Assembly (NCBI GenBank): GCA_000697055.1
Contig: JNDT01001165.1
Coordinates: forward strand, 1 to 31,809
Length of the DNA: 31,809 nt
DNA from: Saksenaea vasiformis B4078
Lineage: Eukaryota > Mucoromycota > Mucoromycetes > Mucorales > Saksenaeaceae
Reading direction: 5' to 3'
A program made the position numbers and the translations under genes. Positions 1 to 9,932 of this stretch are shown piece by piece. The notes under the pieces were generated by a model. That model was given only the letters and a program-made list of their open reading frames with translations. It was not told the DNA's origin and did no database searches. The first letter of the stretch is position 1. Every line of letters begins with the position of its first letter.

Positions 1-454
1 ACGCCGGGTCAGAAGACGTCGCAACAGACTATAAATTTTTTGGTTTTAATTGCAAATAAAACAGCCTTTAGTCGGCAAATCCGATTATCTGAACATAACA
101 TAGAGGAGAGTAAAGGACAATAAATACATGACAAAGTCATTGAATGTGATGCGAGATACAAGTTTGGAGCGTTGAGATGCAATGCATTATCTATAAATTT
201 AATTCCCTCAGATATTGTTATCATGGAAGTCCGAGGCGAACCCGATGTTAAGCCTGGAAATGAGTCTTGAATTACAAGATAAATTCATGATCTATCGTGG
301 AATACGCTAACATGGAATTTCCATGATAGTTTCTCCTGATCATTTAATTATCATTTACAATATCATTGAATTCCATGATCGTCATTGAATAATCATGGCG
401 ATCATGGAATAATCATGGAAATCGGGCTTTTCCGTGATAACTTTTCCCGTAGTG
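1..454 (-). mobile_element. CACTA-like (EnSpm/CMC) transposon end inside an intron
   Basis: Read on the minus strand, the sequence from 454 begins CACTACGGGAAAAG. CACTA plus a short GAAAA-containing tract is the usual terminal signature of CACTA transposons. Immediately inside it lies a cluster of short direct and inverted copies of TTCCATGATTA-like units, which matches the subterminal repeats that CACTA transposases bind. The other end is not in the window, so the element either runs off the left edge or is truncated. No transposase ORF is visible in 1-454. It sits in what should be a short intron of the PP2A B'' gene. The family call is inference from the terminus and repeats only. Confidence 0.45.
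220..430. repeat. Subterminal ATCATGGAA/TTCCATGAT repeat cluster
   Basis: Copies of ATCATGGAA or its complement TTCCATGAT, some with one or two changes, occur near 220-228, 292, 311-327, 371-379, 391-398, 401-410 and 412-420, in both orientations. The copy at 311-327 is itself nearly palindromic. The cluster is AT-rich, has no coding potential and lies just inside the CACTA-like terminus at 454. Confidence 0.6.
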
Positions 455-492
455 CTATGAGTTGTTTCCTAAAAAGCAAAGCCGTTTTGTAC

Positions 493-1012
493 CTGCTACG
501 ACAGATAAAAAGTCCTCGGGGCCGAGCCAATTGAGTTCGGGTTTCTTGAGGATATTAAAATAAAGTGATTCGTCGTCGTAACGGTTTCGCGTCAGGTCAT
601 TCCATCCGCTACGCGGAACAACATGGATGAATTGAAAACTTGGATAGACAGAAGAGCAAGAAACGCTTCTTTTTTTGTATTACCTTATAAATTCGTCCAA
701 CGAGATACGGTCGTTCGTCGTCAAACGCCGAAATAAGACCGAGCTCATGTAGCGAGGTATATCACAAGCCTTAGCGACTGCGAGAAAACGTTTTTCCGAT
801 ATAAACTCTCGTTTTTCGAATAATTGTTTCACCAAATCCTGCACAGATCAGCATCGGACAATGTGTCTTTTATTATCGCATACCAATGTTTTCTTTTGTT
901 TTTCTTCCTGTTCAGATAGCGAGGATGGTTTTCCGAATGGAAAATAAAAGGGAGGTATGCGATGGTGCTGATCATCGTTGCGATGACAATGAGCCATGTC
1001 TTCATTCGTCAT
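493..1012 (-). CDS. PP2A B''-type (PPP2R3-like) regulatory subunit, 5' part
   Basis: Exons 884-1012, 684-838 and 493-608 join in phase across introns of 45 and 75 nt and give about 133 residues. The start is the ATG giving MTNEDMAHCH. Residues about 19-29 read IPPFYFPFGKP, the hallmark before the EF-hand core of PPP2R3/B'' subunits. A KACDIPRY segment and FNILKKPELNWLGPEDF then match the family's first EF-hand-like region in order. B'' subunits direct PP2A to substrates and respond to calcium. The C-terminal half with the canonical EF hands is absent: after donor 492 no matching exon is found down to base 1, where a CACTA-like element sits. It may continue beyond the window or be broken by the insertion. 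Confidence 0.7.
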
Positions 1013-1364
1013 GTTAATGCAGCAGAGGTAGAAAAATAGAAGAAAAAAGAGCAATAACAAAGCAGGAAGTAATAGCTGTAATCGTGTACTTTATGTCACA
1101 TTCTCTACCCAAAGAAATTCTCTCCCTATTCCTGTGGGCCCCCATCTTATCGTCATGATAGGACCTGATCCTGATACCGATGCCACACTAAGGAATCTGT
1201 GGCGTACTATTCATTCCTACCTCTCACTGCCATCAAAAGGTTGGCCGGATCTAAAATGAACAGGATGGGCAAGAAACTGATCCGACCGGAATGCACTACT
1301 AGCAAATACATAGAATCTTCGTTTTCTTCCGCTGTCTCCATGATTACATGTCATCTTGCAGGAT
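1013..1364. other. Intergenic, upstream of the PP2A B'' gene
   Basis: It separates the stop of the THO subunit gene from the start of the PP2A B'' gene, both on the minus strand, so it should hold the THOC1 3' UTR and the B'' promoter. I see no conserved coding exon or clear promoter motif in it. Confidence 0.5.
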
Positions 1365-3703
1365 TTATTCGCTTTCGCTTTTTGTAATCATTTCCCGTAC
1401 TTGCTTAATAATATGTATTTCTACGTCGACCTTTTCGCTGTCCTTCATCTCTTTATATGCATCTTTCTTGATGTTATATACTTTCGGTATCAGGTGTGCA
1501 TGACTTTTGAACATGAGACGAGTCGCATGGAATAAAGCGCCATTCGCCATATCGAACCGAGTTTCTGGAGGATCCAGAGAATCTTGCAGCACCTGCAAAG
1601 CATCATCAATTACTTTAACAGGTGCAGGTATCGCTGGTCGGGACCTAGCCATGGTATTTTTAGCATCAGCAGCAGTCTATTTTACCATGAGATAACTTAC
1701 ACCATGATCTCGCTTAAACTTCCTCGAGGGGTTCCATACAGATCCGTCAGATCCTTATTTCCGTAGGTATATCTGTAATTGGCGGGTGGTGCCTGCACGA
1801 TGTTTCAACACATGAACCCCCGCCTCCCATTCCACATACTGTTAATTTTGGCTTCTTGTTCTTCCACAAGTTCCGTAACTCGTCAATATCCAAAGGTGGT
1901 TTTTCAAAATCAGGACAACCTGATGCTTTCCAAATAATCTACAGAAATAAATGAGCCCTTTTTCCTTTTCCTCATAATACAAGCACCTACCCAATTACGT
2001 TCGTGTCGTAGCACCGTCAATATAATATCCGTATACAACTCTCCATGGGGTTTTGTTTGCCGTAATAATGTTAATAAGTTTTCGCGTACGTTCTCAATCC
2101 ACTGATTCTGTTTTCCATGTGTAAGCGTCCGGAGAAAATCGAGAGAATGTATACTTGCCTGTTCCTCATCAAGAGTGAACGTGGGCTGAACTAATGATTG
2201 CTTTGTTGCCCCGCGTGCTGCGAGTAATGCTTGCGTTCTTTCTTTTTCGGCCTGCGTAAAGCCCGACAAATACTGAAACAGAATAAGAAATTGTACTATC
2301 ACATTACGACGAAATCTTGCATCGTCGATCTGCAATCGTGGTCAGCCGTCACTTTTACAATGAACTCCCTTTTTTTTTTCTTTACTTCAAGTTCCAATAG
2401 TTTTCGACTGCTTAATAATCGTGGAAATTGATAATCCCTGTTGATTTCTTTGAGTATCTCTTCCGCAGCGTCCATATGCACATCCGTAGCGTTTTCGTCA
2501 TGTTTCCGTTTCTTTCCTATTGATTGTTCTATTGCTTCTGAAGAACCCGATATTGCTTGATCGCGCTCGGCGATTTGTTGAAATTTCTCCAGTATGGCCT
2601 CGCCTCCCTAAAAGAAAAATTGAGTTCACCCGTTCATGGCTGCCCAGTACTATCCTACCTTTTTCAATTCAGCAAAATTTTCGCCTTCGAAAATGGTCCG
2701 TGGGTTGGAAAAGTATTTTCTGATTGACCAGAATAATTTGTAAAATGTTTTTTGCTCATCTACAACGAGCATTAACATAAGGAGTGCCGGCGTCGCATAG
2801 CATACCAGTCATTGTAGGATCCGCATCCACATCCTCGTCACTGTCAAACTGGATAGGTTCCGTATTAAAGTCTCCTCTTAAGTTAACACCTTGATGGGGA
2901 TGATCATCGTTAGCTGGTCCTTGGTAACGAAATCAACAGGCTTTCTACCTGATCGGTCTCCCAGCGGAAATGAATTAGCAAGGAACATCAGAATACGTCC
3001 ACAAAACACAGTGTTCTTCTCTTTCGATAATCGACGAAGCATCTCATTACACATACGTAAGAGGACAAGACCTTTTCCTCTTGTTGGAACCATGTTCTAC
3101 CCAGATCCTAGTAAAAAATCATTGAATCGCTTTAACAGCATGCGCTTACCACAGTCAATCTCGTTTTCTGCTTTTCAACATAGTCGAATAGTAGCTCGCA
3201 ACCGGTGATCGTATGTACATCAAACAACTCCTCAATCAATGTCAGAGGGATGACCGGGTCGAGGTAATCTGAAGTAAGTGTCAGATGATCCAACACGTAC
3301 AATCGAGGACGATGTACCTAATTCTGAGCTTGTTAAAACAAGATCCAAGATATCAAAAAGCTGCTCAAAGTGTCCTGCGTCCGTCTCGGAGAATCGATCC
3401 TATGAGCAGGAGCAGTTAATTTTACCGCGGCACGCTTGTTCCGCCTACCAGAATTCTAATCAACAAGCGGCGAAAAACATGTTCTAACGCGTTTTTCCTC
3501 CAGTCTGGCTTGCCTTCAAGAAGTGGCACATCGATCACATTTTCAACGCCTCCCAAAGGAGCAATGTGCGTTTGTACGAGCGATTTCACAACGGAATCGG
3601 GGATCTGGCTCACATTTTTCGATTGTCTGTACTCATTAGCGGATCTGGTGCATTCATTTATGGCATCCTCCGCACGTTGACGGAATTCTGTGAATTTGGA
3701 CAT
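1365..3703 (-). CDS. THOC1: THO complex subunit 1 (THOC1/Hpr1)
   Basis: Eleven exons (3449-3703, 3318-3399, 3150-3268, 2949-3096, 2806-2889, 2659-2759, 2386-2607, 1991-2329, 1840-1938, 1701-1792, 1365-1644) join in phase to 606 residues; introns are 46-59 nt. Family landmarks occur in order: [20 protein letters not shown] and [18 protein letters not shown] (about 155-205), [15 protein letters not shown] (about 235), [18 protein letters not shown] (about 345), then WIENVRE and [18 protein letters not shown] couples transcription elongation to mRNA export as part of TREX in the nucleus. The last exon ([19 protein letters not shown]) ends shortly after this region, so the C-terminal death domain of the animal protein is absent. 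Start chosen as the first in-frame ATG of exon 1. Confidence 0.93.
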
Positions 3704-3981
3704 GATTTAGCAGAAGAAAAAGCGCGGCAATGGGTTTCGCTACACGCATCAGGCGGTGGGGACCAGAATGACGTCACTATACATTCGGACAACTTGGATT
3801 TCTTACCTGCAAATGCCCAGAAGCGTTCGCCCGCTGTACTACCGGACGCGAAACCCGTACCTAACAAAGAGGCAGGTTGGAAGCTCCTTAACTCCCCATC
3901 CCCAGTAGGGGAAAAGATGTGCCACGTAGAGGCGGTGAGATCCCAACTTCGGAACTATAATGAATATTAAGCCAATGATAA
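3704..3981. other. Spacer between THOC1 start and the foldback element
   Basis: This is the likely THOC1 promoter on the minus strand. Open frames here are short and do not resemble a known protein. No obvious TATA or CCAAT motif stands out. Confidence 0.4.
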
Positions 3982-4546
3982 GGGAATTGCTAGGGACACT
4001 CCAACGGGACGCTCCAGTCCCCCAAAATCATTCAAAAAAGATGGAGTGTAGTACCTGATGCTTAATTCGGTTACAGTGGAGTGTCCCATAGTGCGATGTC
4101 CCATAGTGAAGTATCCTGCAGCAGAGTTTTCGTTGCCGGATCCCAACAATTGCCTTCGGATATACTGCAGTAGATGCTTGATATAATAATATTCTAGCTA
4201 AACAAGGAGTTCATTATTTTCTCCAGAGTATTTGCTAGCAGGACTTGTAAGACACCGCCTATCAAATTTGTTTCCTAAAACTTCTTATCTTACTCTTTTA
4301 TCAAGTATTCTTATCTAGAGTGTGTACTGTAGCGCACCTGGCTCTGCTGCAGGGAACTCCACTACGGAACACTCTACTACAGGATATTCCACTATGGGCC
4401 CTTCACCGTGAGACGCTTTGCTATTTCTGTGCTGCACTACACCTGAGTATGGCAATTGGTGATACTTCTATTTTACTATCCGTTCAGAATTTGGGGACTG
4501 GAGTGTCCCATTGGGGTGTCCCATTGGAGTGTCCCTAGCAATTCCC
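3982..4546. mobile_element. Foldback / MITE-like element with long imperfect terminal inverted repeats
   Basis: The left end GGGAATTGCTAGGGACAC (3982 onward) is matched by its complement at the right end (to 4546). The arms continue as ACTCCAA(C/T)GGGAC(A/G)CTCCAGTCCCC. A second inner pair, 4100-4133 against 4364-4398, is also inverted with a few mismatches. The arms are built from repeated units of about 12-15 bp of the form GTGTCCCATAGTG. There is no transposase ORF. A target-site duplication is not obvious (ATGAT-like on the left, ATTTTCAT on the right). This structure fits a non-autonomous foldback or MITE element. Confidence 0.7.
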
Positions 4547-5100
4547 ATTTTCATTGACGTGCCTGGTGCGGATAGCTGGTGCGAATAACTGAAGCCGCAG
4601 CAATGGAACAAGCGTGACGCAACATTACCACCATTGATTTCGGTAAAATAATTAACCATCACTGGCAATGATCCCAATTGATTCCAAGCATCAATCATCT
4701 CCAAACTGCAATGTAGGAACTATTTGCTCAATGATATTCAATTAGGGGAATTGACGAAGAGATTACAAAGCAACTGGATCTTTTTTCCACTCGATTCTTG
4801 TAATATCTGAAGAGAGAATAGGATCATATTGATCACGGACAAGCAAAGATGGCCTATCATGATAGTATCTGTTCATGCTTTTAGTCAATTTTTGCCTCTA
4901 GCTAGTCAAGCAACATCTAACCAACTTTCTAGAGAACAGAGTCGAAAAACAAAAAGAAGAAGGAGAAAGTAGGCCGTATCCTGGAGAACTTACTTCGCTG
5001 TTGGCAAATGACAGGTCCTCGCTTTGTGTAACGGTACCTTCGCCGTTTTTCCTTAACGATTTGAAGCCCAAACGGTCTTAGCCTTTCTCTTCTTTCACAC
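4547..5100. other. Intergenic, upstream of the UBL-BAG gene
   Basis: This stretch lies between the foldback element and the plus-strand BAG gene. It holds only short, unconserved frames on both strands and presumably the BAG promoter. No clear TATA box was found. Confidence 0.4.
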
Positions 5101-5865
5101 ATGTCGACATTCGCATCTTTTTTTGGATTTCGCCGGAATGAGCAACAACAACAGCAACAATGTCTTACGATGTATTGGTCTGGCCAAAAGTATACAATTA
5201 GCATCAAAGAATTACCACAGGGACTCAGTTATACCACTGTCCGAGATCTGAAAGAACGATGTAAACGACTGACTGGTGTACCGCTATCACTTATGGTTGT
5301 CAAGTTCTCTGGAGGTAAGTTGGTAGTGGCATTTATTTGCTTATAACGACAGCGTATTTGAAGGATGATACTGCCACATTAACAAGCTGTGGCATACGAA
5401 GTGGATCAATTCTAGAAGTCTATGGTGAAAGCCCAGACGTAAGCAAAAAAAAAAAAAAAAGACCTCTTTTGGATAAGAAACAGCTGGCGTTGATGAAACA
5501 ATTGATAGAAAGCGCAACTCAGATCTATGGCTTCCAAAGACGCAGAAGAATATGGATGTCTGATCCGTATCGCGAAACTCACAGACACGTTGCAAAGCCG
5601 AGCAGCTCGGGTCGATGCTTTTGAGAAGTTGGCGAAAGATGGAAAACGATTGCAACTAGACGAAAAGTTTGTCCACGATGAAGGTGTTCTTCTATCAGAA
5701 ACATTAATGCAGGCGACGCTTGCATTGGATGGCATCTCGTGTCCTGCCGAATTTGAAGCAGCGAGGATGAAGCGTCGAGAGGCTGTGAAGCTATCACAAC
5801 AGATGCTGGATCGAGTTGACCAATCAAGAGCAGCACTAAGAGAACTATTTAAAAGCAAAATGTAG
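5101..5865 (+). CDS. Ubiquitin-like plus BAG domain Hsp70 co-chaperone
   Basis: Exons 5101-5314, 5353-5438 and 5509-5865 give 218 residues. An N-terminal Gln run (about 15-20) is followed by a ubiquitin-like fold at about 23-100 (YWSGQKYTISIKELP, then CGIRSGSILEVYGE). The C-terminal half is a three-helix BAG domain: VDAFEKLAKDGK, LSETLMQATLALDGI and FEAARMKRREAVKLSQQMLD. BAG domains bind the Hsp70 ATPase domain and promote nucleotide exchange; UBL-BAG pairing is also seen in BAG1 and fission yeast Bag101/102 and links Hsp70 to the proteasome. The first intron is only 38 nt. The second begins GTAAGC followed by 16 A; its acceptor (TTGATAG, 5508) was chosen because it alone restores frame, so that junction is less sure. 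An internal ATG at 5527 could give a BAG-only form. Confidence 0.85.
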
Positions 5866-6035
5866 AAATACAATGCAGTTTAGAAGAAGAGATAAACCAC
5901 GTGAAAGCCGGTTAGACAGGAGAAACGCCGGTTTTCGTTGGGTAGGAAGAACAAAAGGAGGCGCGTTTTATTGGTACATAAATGGAAAACCAAGGAAAAG
6001 AAAAAAACATACATGAATTCTTGTGCAAAAGTACT

Positions 6036-7290
6036 TTATAAATGACGGAAAATGGAGGAAGCAACGACTTGAGAAAGCCAACTGATACCGGCTAGACTGT
6101 TGCGATGGTGACAGGAACATTTGCAACCAGTACGGCCACTAGATGCATAAAAAAATCGTGCAGCTGAGTTTGTGATCAATGCGATGGCTAATGCAGCAAG
6201 AGTAGATGATGGATAATGACATAAGATTTTAGAAAGCAGGTTTTTGGTGGATATGGCCGAAAACAGACCTATGAACGTAAAGACATAGCGTATAAAGTTG
6301 GTGGAACGGTGGTCGCGGAGGGAACAATGATGACTTGTGTAATGTGTATCTTCACATGGAGAAAAGGAGGGTAGTCTTTGTATACTTTCATTCAGTTGTC
6401 TCACAGCAAGCGTAAGTTGTTTTTGGCTTTGTGAGTAACGCGCATTTTGCGACCTGTGTGTTCGGTTAACATGCACTTTAGCGGATTTTTTAACTCTCTT
6501 CGTAGCGTGTTCTGGTCGTTCTGGCTGTTGTGGTTCAAGACTGGCTTTCCCTCGATCAATGAGCTGCTCCAAGCACGCATTCACTCGCTCGAGCGTGTTA
6601 ATTGATACATCTGTGCTTATTCGAATTGTGCTCTCACTGAAACAAAGAAGGGTCAGATAGAACAAGAAGCGAGTTGGCTTACCATTCGATTGTCTGTCTG
6701 AGCATCGCCTTATTGATTTCTTCAAGTCTATATATTATGTCACGCTTGATGTGCGAGAAATATACCATTGCCTTACCTGCGTAAACGGCTGTCGATATCA
6801 TGAATCATTGTTTCTGCATTGTTCATAGCACATTTTTCGTCATTCAAAGGGTAGGTTGCCCAGGTTTGTTCAATAACGTGTGTTTCGTAAGGTGGTGGAA
6901 GATCTCGAGCAGGTACATAGGAAGTTAATGTGGTCATAAAGGAAAAGAAGAGCTTGGCTTCTCCGTTTTGAATGTTTTGGCATAAAAAATACCTTTTTTG
7001 CATGTGATGAATCATCATTTTTTTGTTTTTGTTTCGATAGTTCAAATTGGTTAATTTTGGTGTTACGACCCTTACCCCACGTGGCAACAAAGCGATAGAG
7101 GCTTCCTAGACGCAAAACACGTGCAAGAAATACCATTGAGCTTCAAATGTACGTGGATCTATGGTACTGCATGTCTTTCGTTTACCTATGAATAGCCTAA
7201 GAAGTGGTTCAACTAAACGCCCAAACAAAGACTGTTCATAAGCTATCCGATTTGGAACGCTACCACGTGAATAGCCTTTTCCATAAAAAG
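6036..7290 (-). CDS. Unrecognised membrane protein, multi-exon, 5' end unresolved
   Basis: Exons supported by phase are 6036-6636, 6683-6727, 6777-6960, 7076-7105 and one starting upstream of 7153 (introns 46, 49, 115 and 47 nt). The joined product reads EQSLFGRLVEPLLRLF near the N-terminus, then DPRSLYRFVATWEAKLFFSF, a PPPYE motif, a helical stretch rich in Glu, Arg and Ile (SRLRRLEEINKAMLRQTIE), a basic linker, and near the C-terminus one or two hydrophobic segments (FIRYVFTFIGLFSAIS and TLAALAIALITNSAARFF). This suggests a C-terminally anchored protein with a cytosolic coiled coil. I do not recognise the family. A possible first exon is listed separately; the link between it and 7290 is not solved. 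Confidence 0.55.
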
Positions 7291-7419
7291 ATCAACGCCT
7301 CAACAGCGCCAAAAAAAAAAAAAAGATGGCTTGAGCAAGGCACATTTCCCGTGTGGTTAAATTCGAGCTGACTTGAGTTCTTTTACCGCGAAAGGTGTTG
7401 TACGGAATTTCCTTCTTAC

Positions 7420-7476
7420 CGACGGCCCAATCGCGCTGTATCCCTTCACCCCAAATTGTTTTGGCTTAATGACCAT
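7420..7476 (-). CDS. Possible first exon of the unrecognised membrane protein
   Basis: A minus-strand ATG at 7476 opens MVIKPKQFGVKGYSAIGPS and runs straight into a good donor (GTAAGAAG) at 7419. It is the right distance and orientation to be exon 1 of the gene ending at 6036. However, I could not find an acceptor that joins it in phase to the 7153-7290 exon, so at least one more exon or a different start is needed. Confidence 0.25.
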
Positions 7477-8321
7477 TAGAAATCGTTGTGGGAAAAAAAA
7501 ATGTTTAAAAGGCTCCACTTTACATCACTCCATGGTATTCACACGAAGATTTGCAGTGCCTAACAGAATACAGTCGGTCTATTATCGAAACGGTTGGTTA
7601 TTGCCGTAGCAGGACTTCTGCAAGGATGCCACCATGTTTCCTAAAGAAGTTACACACAGAATATTCTCTAATACTCATTTGTAAGCAAATGGTAAAACAG
7701 TTATTGTTGAAAGCACGTCCTCCGTAAGCGTTTTATTTTCAACATTCTCATCACTGCACAAAAAGGGGTGGAGGAATCATTATGAACTAAGACTAACTGG
7801 AGTGTGTGGGATTAAAACCTTGTTTTTGTTAGAATAAGCGCGCATTTTTCGCGCATTCTCTTTATTGTCTTCCAGACCCTCCCAACCGTTTTTTTACCCA
7901 GACGCTGGGATTTCCTTTTCCGTCATTGACTGGTGTCGCGACACACGCTTCTGTAGCAAACCCAACCAAGCTGTCTTTACGCGCCTATGGGACGATATGT
8001 ACGGACCATTGCTAGAAAGGTTCCCATGCAGAGGTGACAGACTCAGTGCTATGCATAATGAAGGCTGTATGCCGTGATATTCAACATGGCGAATTCTTTG
8101 CACCGCTCGACTGTACCCCACCATATCAGTTGAGGTCATGAGGGTTACGGTGTGTTTACATTTTTACCACTGTCAATTCTGTTGTGATGTACTTGAAGTG
8201 TTTTATGAAACGCTTGTAAAGCTATACGAAAGGATGACGATATAAAAGGTAAATTACAAAACAAAAACAAACGGGAGTGGTAGGAAACTAAACAATGAGG
8301 GATCAACGATCAGGGTTTTAT
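7477..8321. other. Intergenic, downstream of calreticulin
   Basis: It lies between two minus-strand genes and should hold the calreticulin 3' UTR and the promoter of the membrane-protein gene. Open frames of up to about 80 codons exist on both strands but have no family resemblance or splice logic. Nothing else is seen. Confidence 0.4.
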
Positions 8322-9810
8322 CTACAGTTCATCCTTGACAGGCTTCTTTTCTTCCTTGGCCTCTTCCTTGGCCTCTTTCTTGGCTTCCTCCTTGGCTTCC
8401 TCCTTGGCTTCCTCCTTGGCTTCCTCCTTGGCTTCCTCCTTGGCTTCCTCCTTGGCTTCTTCCTTGGAAGCTTCAGGTGTCTTTTCTTCATCGAGGTCAA
8501 GGTTGATCTCTTCATCAGCAGCCTCGGACTCCTCCTTCTCCTTCTCCTCTTCCTCTTTCTTCTTAGCTTCCTCCAACTTGTCCTGTTCTTGATCGTATTC
8601 CGTCTTGGCTTCCTTTTCCTTGGCAGCCAATTCCAGAGATTCCTTGCGGACCTTTTCAGCCTCGCTCGGATCATCGGCAATCAAGAAGTTGTTGAAGATA
8701 GTGCCAGACTTCACTTGCCACAAGTCCAAGCCAAGGTTCTTAAAGTCGTATGCATAGATTTCATTGTCAACCTTATATTCGGGATTGTCAATCTCGGGGT
8801 GGATCCAAGCGCCCTTGTAAGCAGGGTTAGGAATCTTCTTGGGAGCCCAAGGACCCTTGTAATCAGGATTGGAGATGCTGTAGAAAAGTAGAAGGTAAAC
8901 ACACAACAAATTAACTACTCATCACGCGTGAAAACTTACGAAGGTGCTTCCCATTCGCCATCCATGTCATCATCCCAGTCCTCAGGCTTCTTGGCTTCAG
9001 GATCGGGAATAAACTCGGGAATATCATCGTAACCCTCGGGCTTCTTGTCCTCGGGATCATCGATCTCGGCTTCATCCACCCAGTCCTCAGGCTTCTTAGC
9101 CTCGGGATCCAAAATCTTCTTGGGAGGCAAGAAGTCCCAGTCCTCCAAAAGGTTACCCGACTGCTTTTCTTCACCGTCGATCAACACCTGGTAGGTCTGA
9201 TCAGGCTTGACAATCAACGAGTAAGTGTGAGTGTAGACATCGTGAGGAGCAGGAATGGTCTTCTTCAAGTCGTGATTGACGCCCTTGTAATTGAAAATGA
9301 CATGGACCATAGCCTTGGTACCACAGAAGTCAGGACCAAACATGATGTTGTAATCGCTGTCTCCGTTGAATGTCTTGGGGTCGAACTTGTCCGAGAACAC
9401 CTATTAATCAATGTAGTATAAGTAATATGTTCCAATGCACAAGCACGCATAGCTAGTAAACTAAATCCAAAAGTATGTACCTTAACATAGCTGCCACCAC
9501 AATCGATGCTCTGTTCATTCTTTACATCAAACTGGATGACGAGATCCTTGTCCTTGTTGTTGAAAGGCTTGAAGGAGGTGGAAGCAGCGTAGAAACGGTA
9601 GTCTTCAGTGGTTCTAAGACCAGCGTTCTTCTCCTTATCGGCGTACCACTTGCCGGGCGCGACTTCCAACTTGCCAAGATCCTCGCGGTAAGTGGAAACC
9701 GTCCAGCGGTCCTTCCAGCCCTCACCATCGGAGAAAGTTTCGTGAAGAAAAACTTCAGCTGAAGCAAGGGCAGCAAGACCCAAGATGGCGGTGATGGTAG
9801 GAATCTTCAT
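8322..9810 (-). CDS. CALR: Calreticulin (ER lectin chaperone)
   Basis: Exons 9481-9810, 8940-9400 and 8322-8877 (introns 80 and 62 nt) give 448 residues. A signal peptide (1 to about 18, cleaving before EVFLHETF) leads into the lectin domain. Cys104 and Cys136 (DCGGSY, DFCGTK) correspond to the conserved disulfide. The P-domain has three DPE(A/D)KKPE(D/G) type-1 repeats, then three type-2 repeats (NPDYKGPW, NPAYKGAW, NPEY). The C-tail starts acidic, becomes a KEEA repeat array and ends in KDEL, the ER retrieval signal. It binds monoglucosylated glycoproteins and calcium in the ER lumen. The tail is odd: the usual Asp/Glu-rich low-affinity calcium region is replaced by alternating charge. Promoter motifs suggest ER-stress control. 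Confidence 0.97.
8345..8470 (-). repeat. 12-bp tandem repeats encoding KEEA units in the calreticulin tail
   Basis: On the plus strand the unit is CTTGGCTTCCTC, repeated about nine times with few changes, including one KKEA unit. Read on the coding strand it gives KEEA in frame. The near-identity of the central copies suggests recent slippage or unequal exchange rather than old divergence. Confidence 0.85.
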
Positions 9811-9875
9811 AGTGTTGCAGAAAAAAAAGGAAAACTAAGGGAAGGAGATGAAGACTGAGGTACGCGCTGTCGCCC

Positions 9876-9881
9876 TTTATA
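9876..9881 (-). promoter_or_regulatory. TATA box of the calreticulin gene
   Basis: TATAAA on the minus strand within GTTTATAAAGGGCG lies about 65 nt upstream of the calreticulin ATG, a suitable distance for a TATA element with a short 5' leader. Confidence 0.6.
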
Positions 9882-9898
9882 AACTTGCGGTCGCCGAC

Positions 9899-9908
9899 TG
9901 ACGTGGCA
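9899..9908 (+). promoter_or_regulatory. UPRE-like site (TGACGTGGCA) in the calreticulin promoter
   Basis: TGACGTGG is the consensus of the metazoan unfolded-protein response element bound by XBP1/ATF6-type bZIP factors. It lies about 20 nt upstream of the TATA box. Its presence before an ER chaperone gene makes function plausible; binding is inference. Confidence 0.45.
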
Positions 9909-9932
9909 GACAAGCCGACCATCAAATTTTGG

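Noticed and set aside
4320..4704. Frames on both strands over the right arm of the foldback element
   Set aside because: They are made mostly of the inverted-repeat units and have no protein-like motifs.
8295..8891. Long plus-strand frame of hydrophobic repeats (LLGFLLGF) opposite calreticulin
   Set aside because: It is the complement of the KEEA-encoding repeat; the minus strand carries the complete calreticulin with signal peptide and KDEL.
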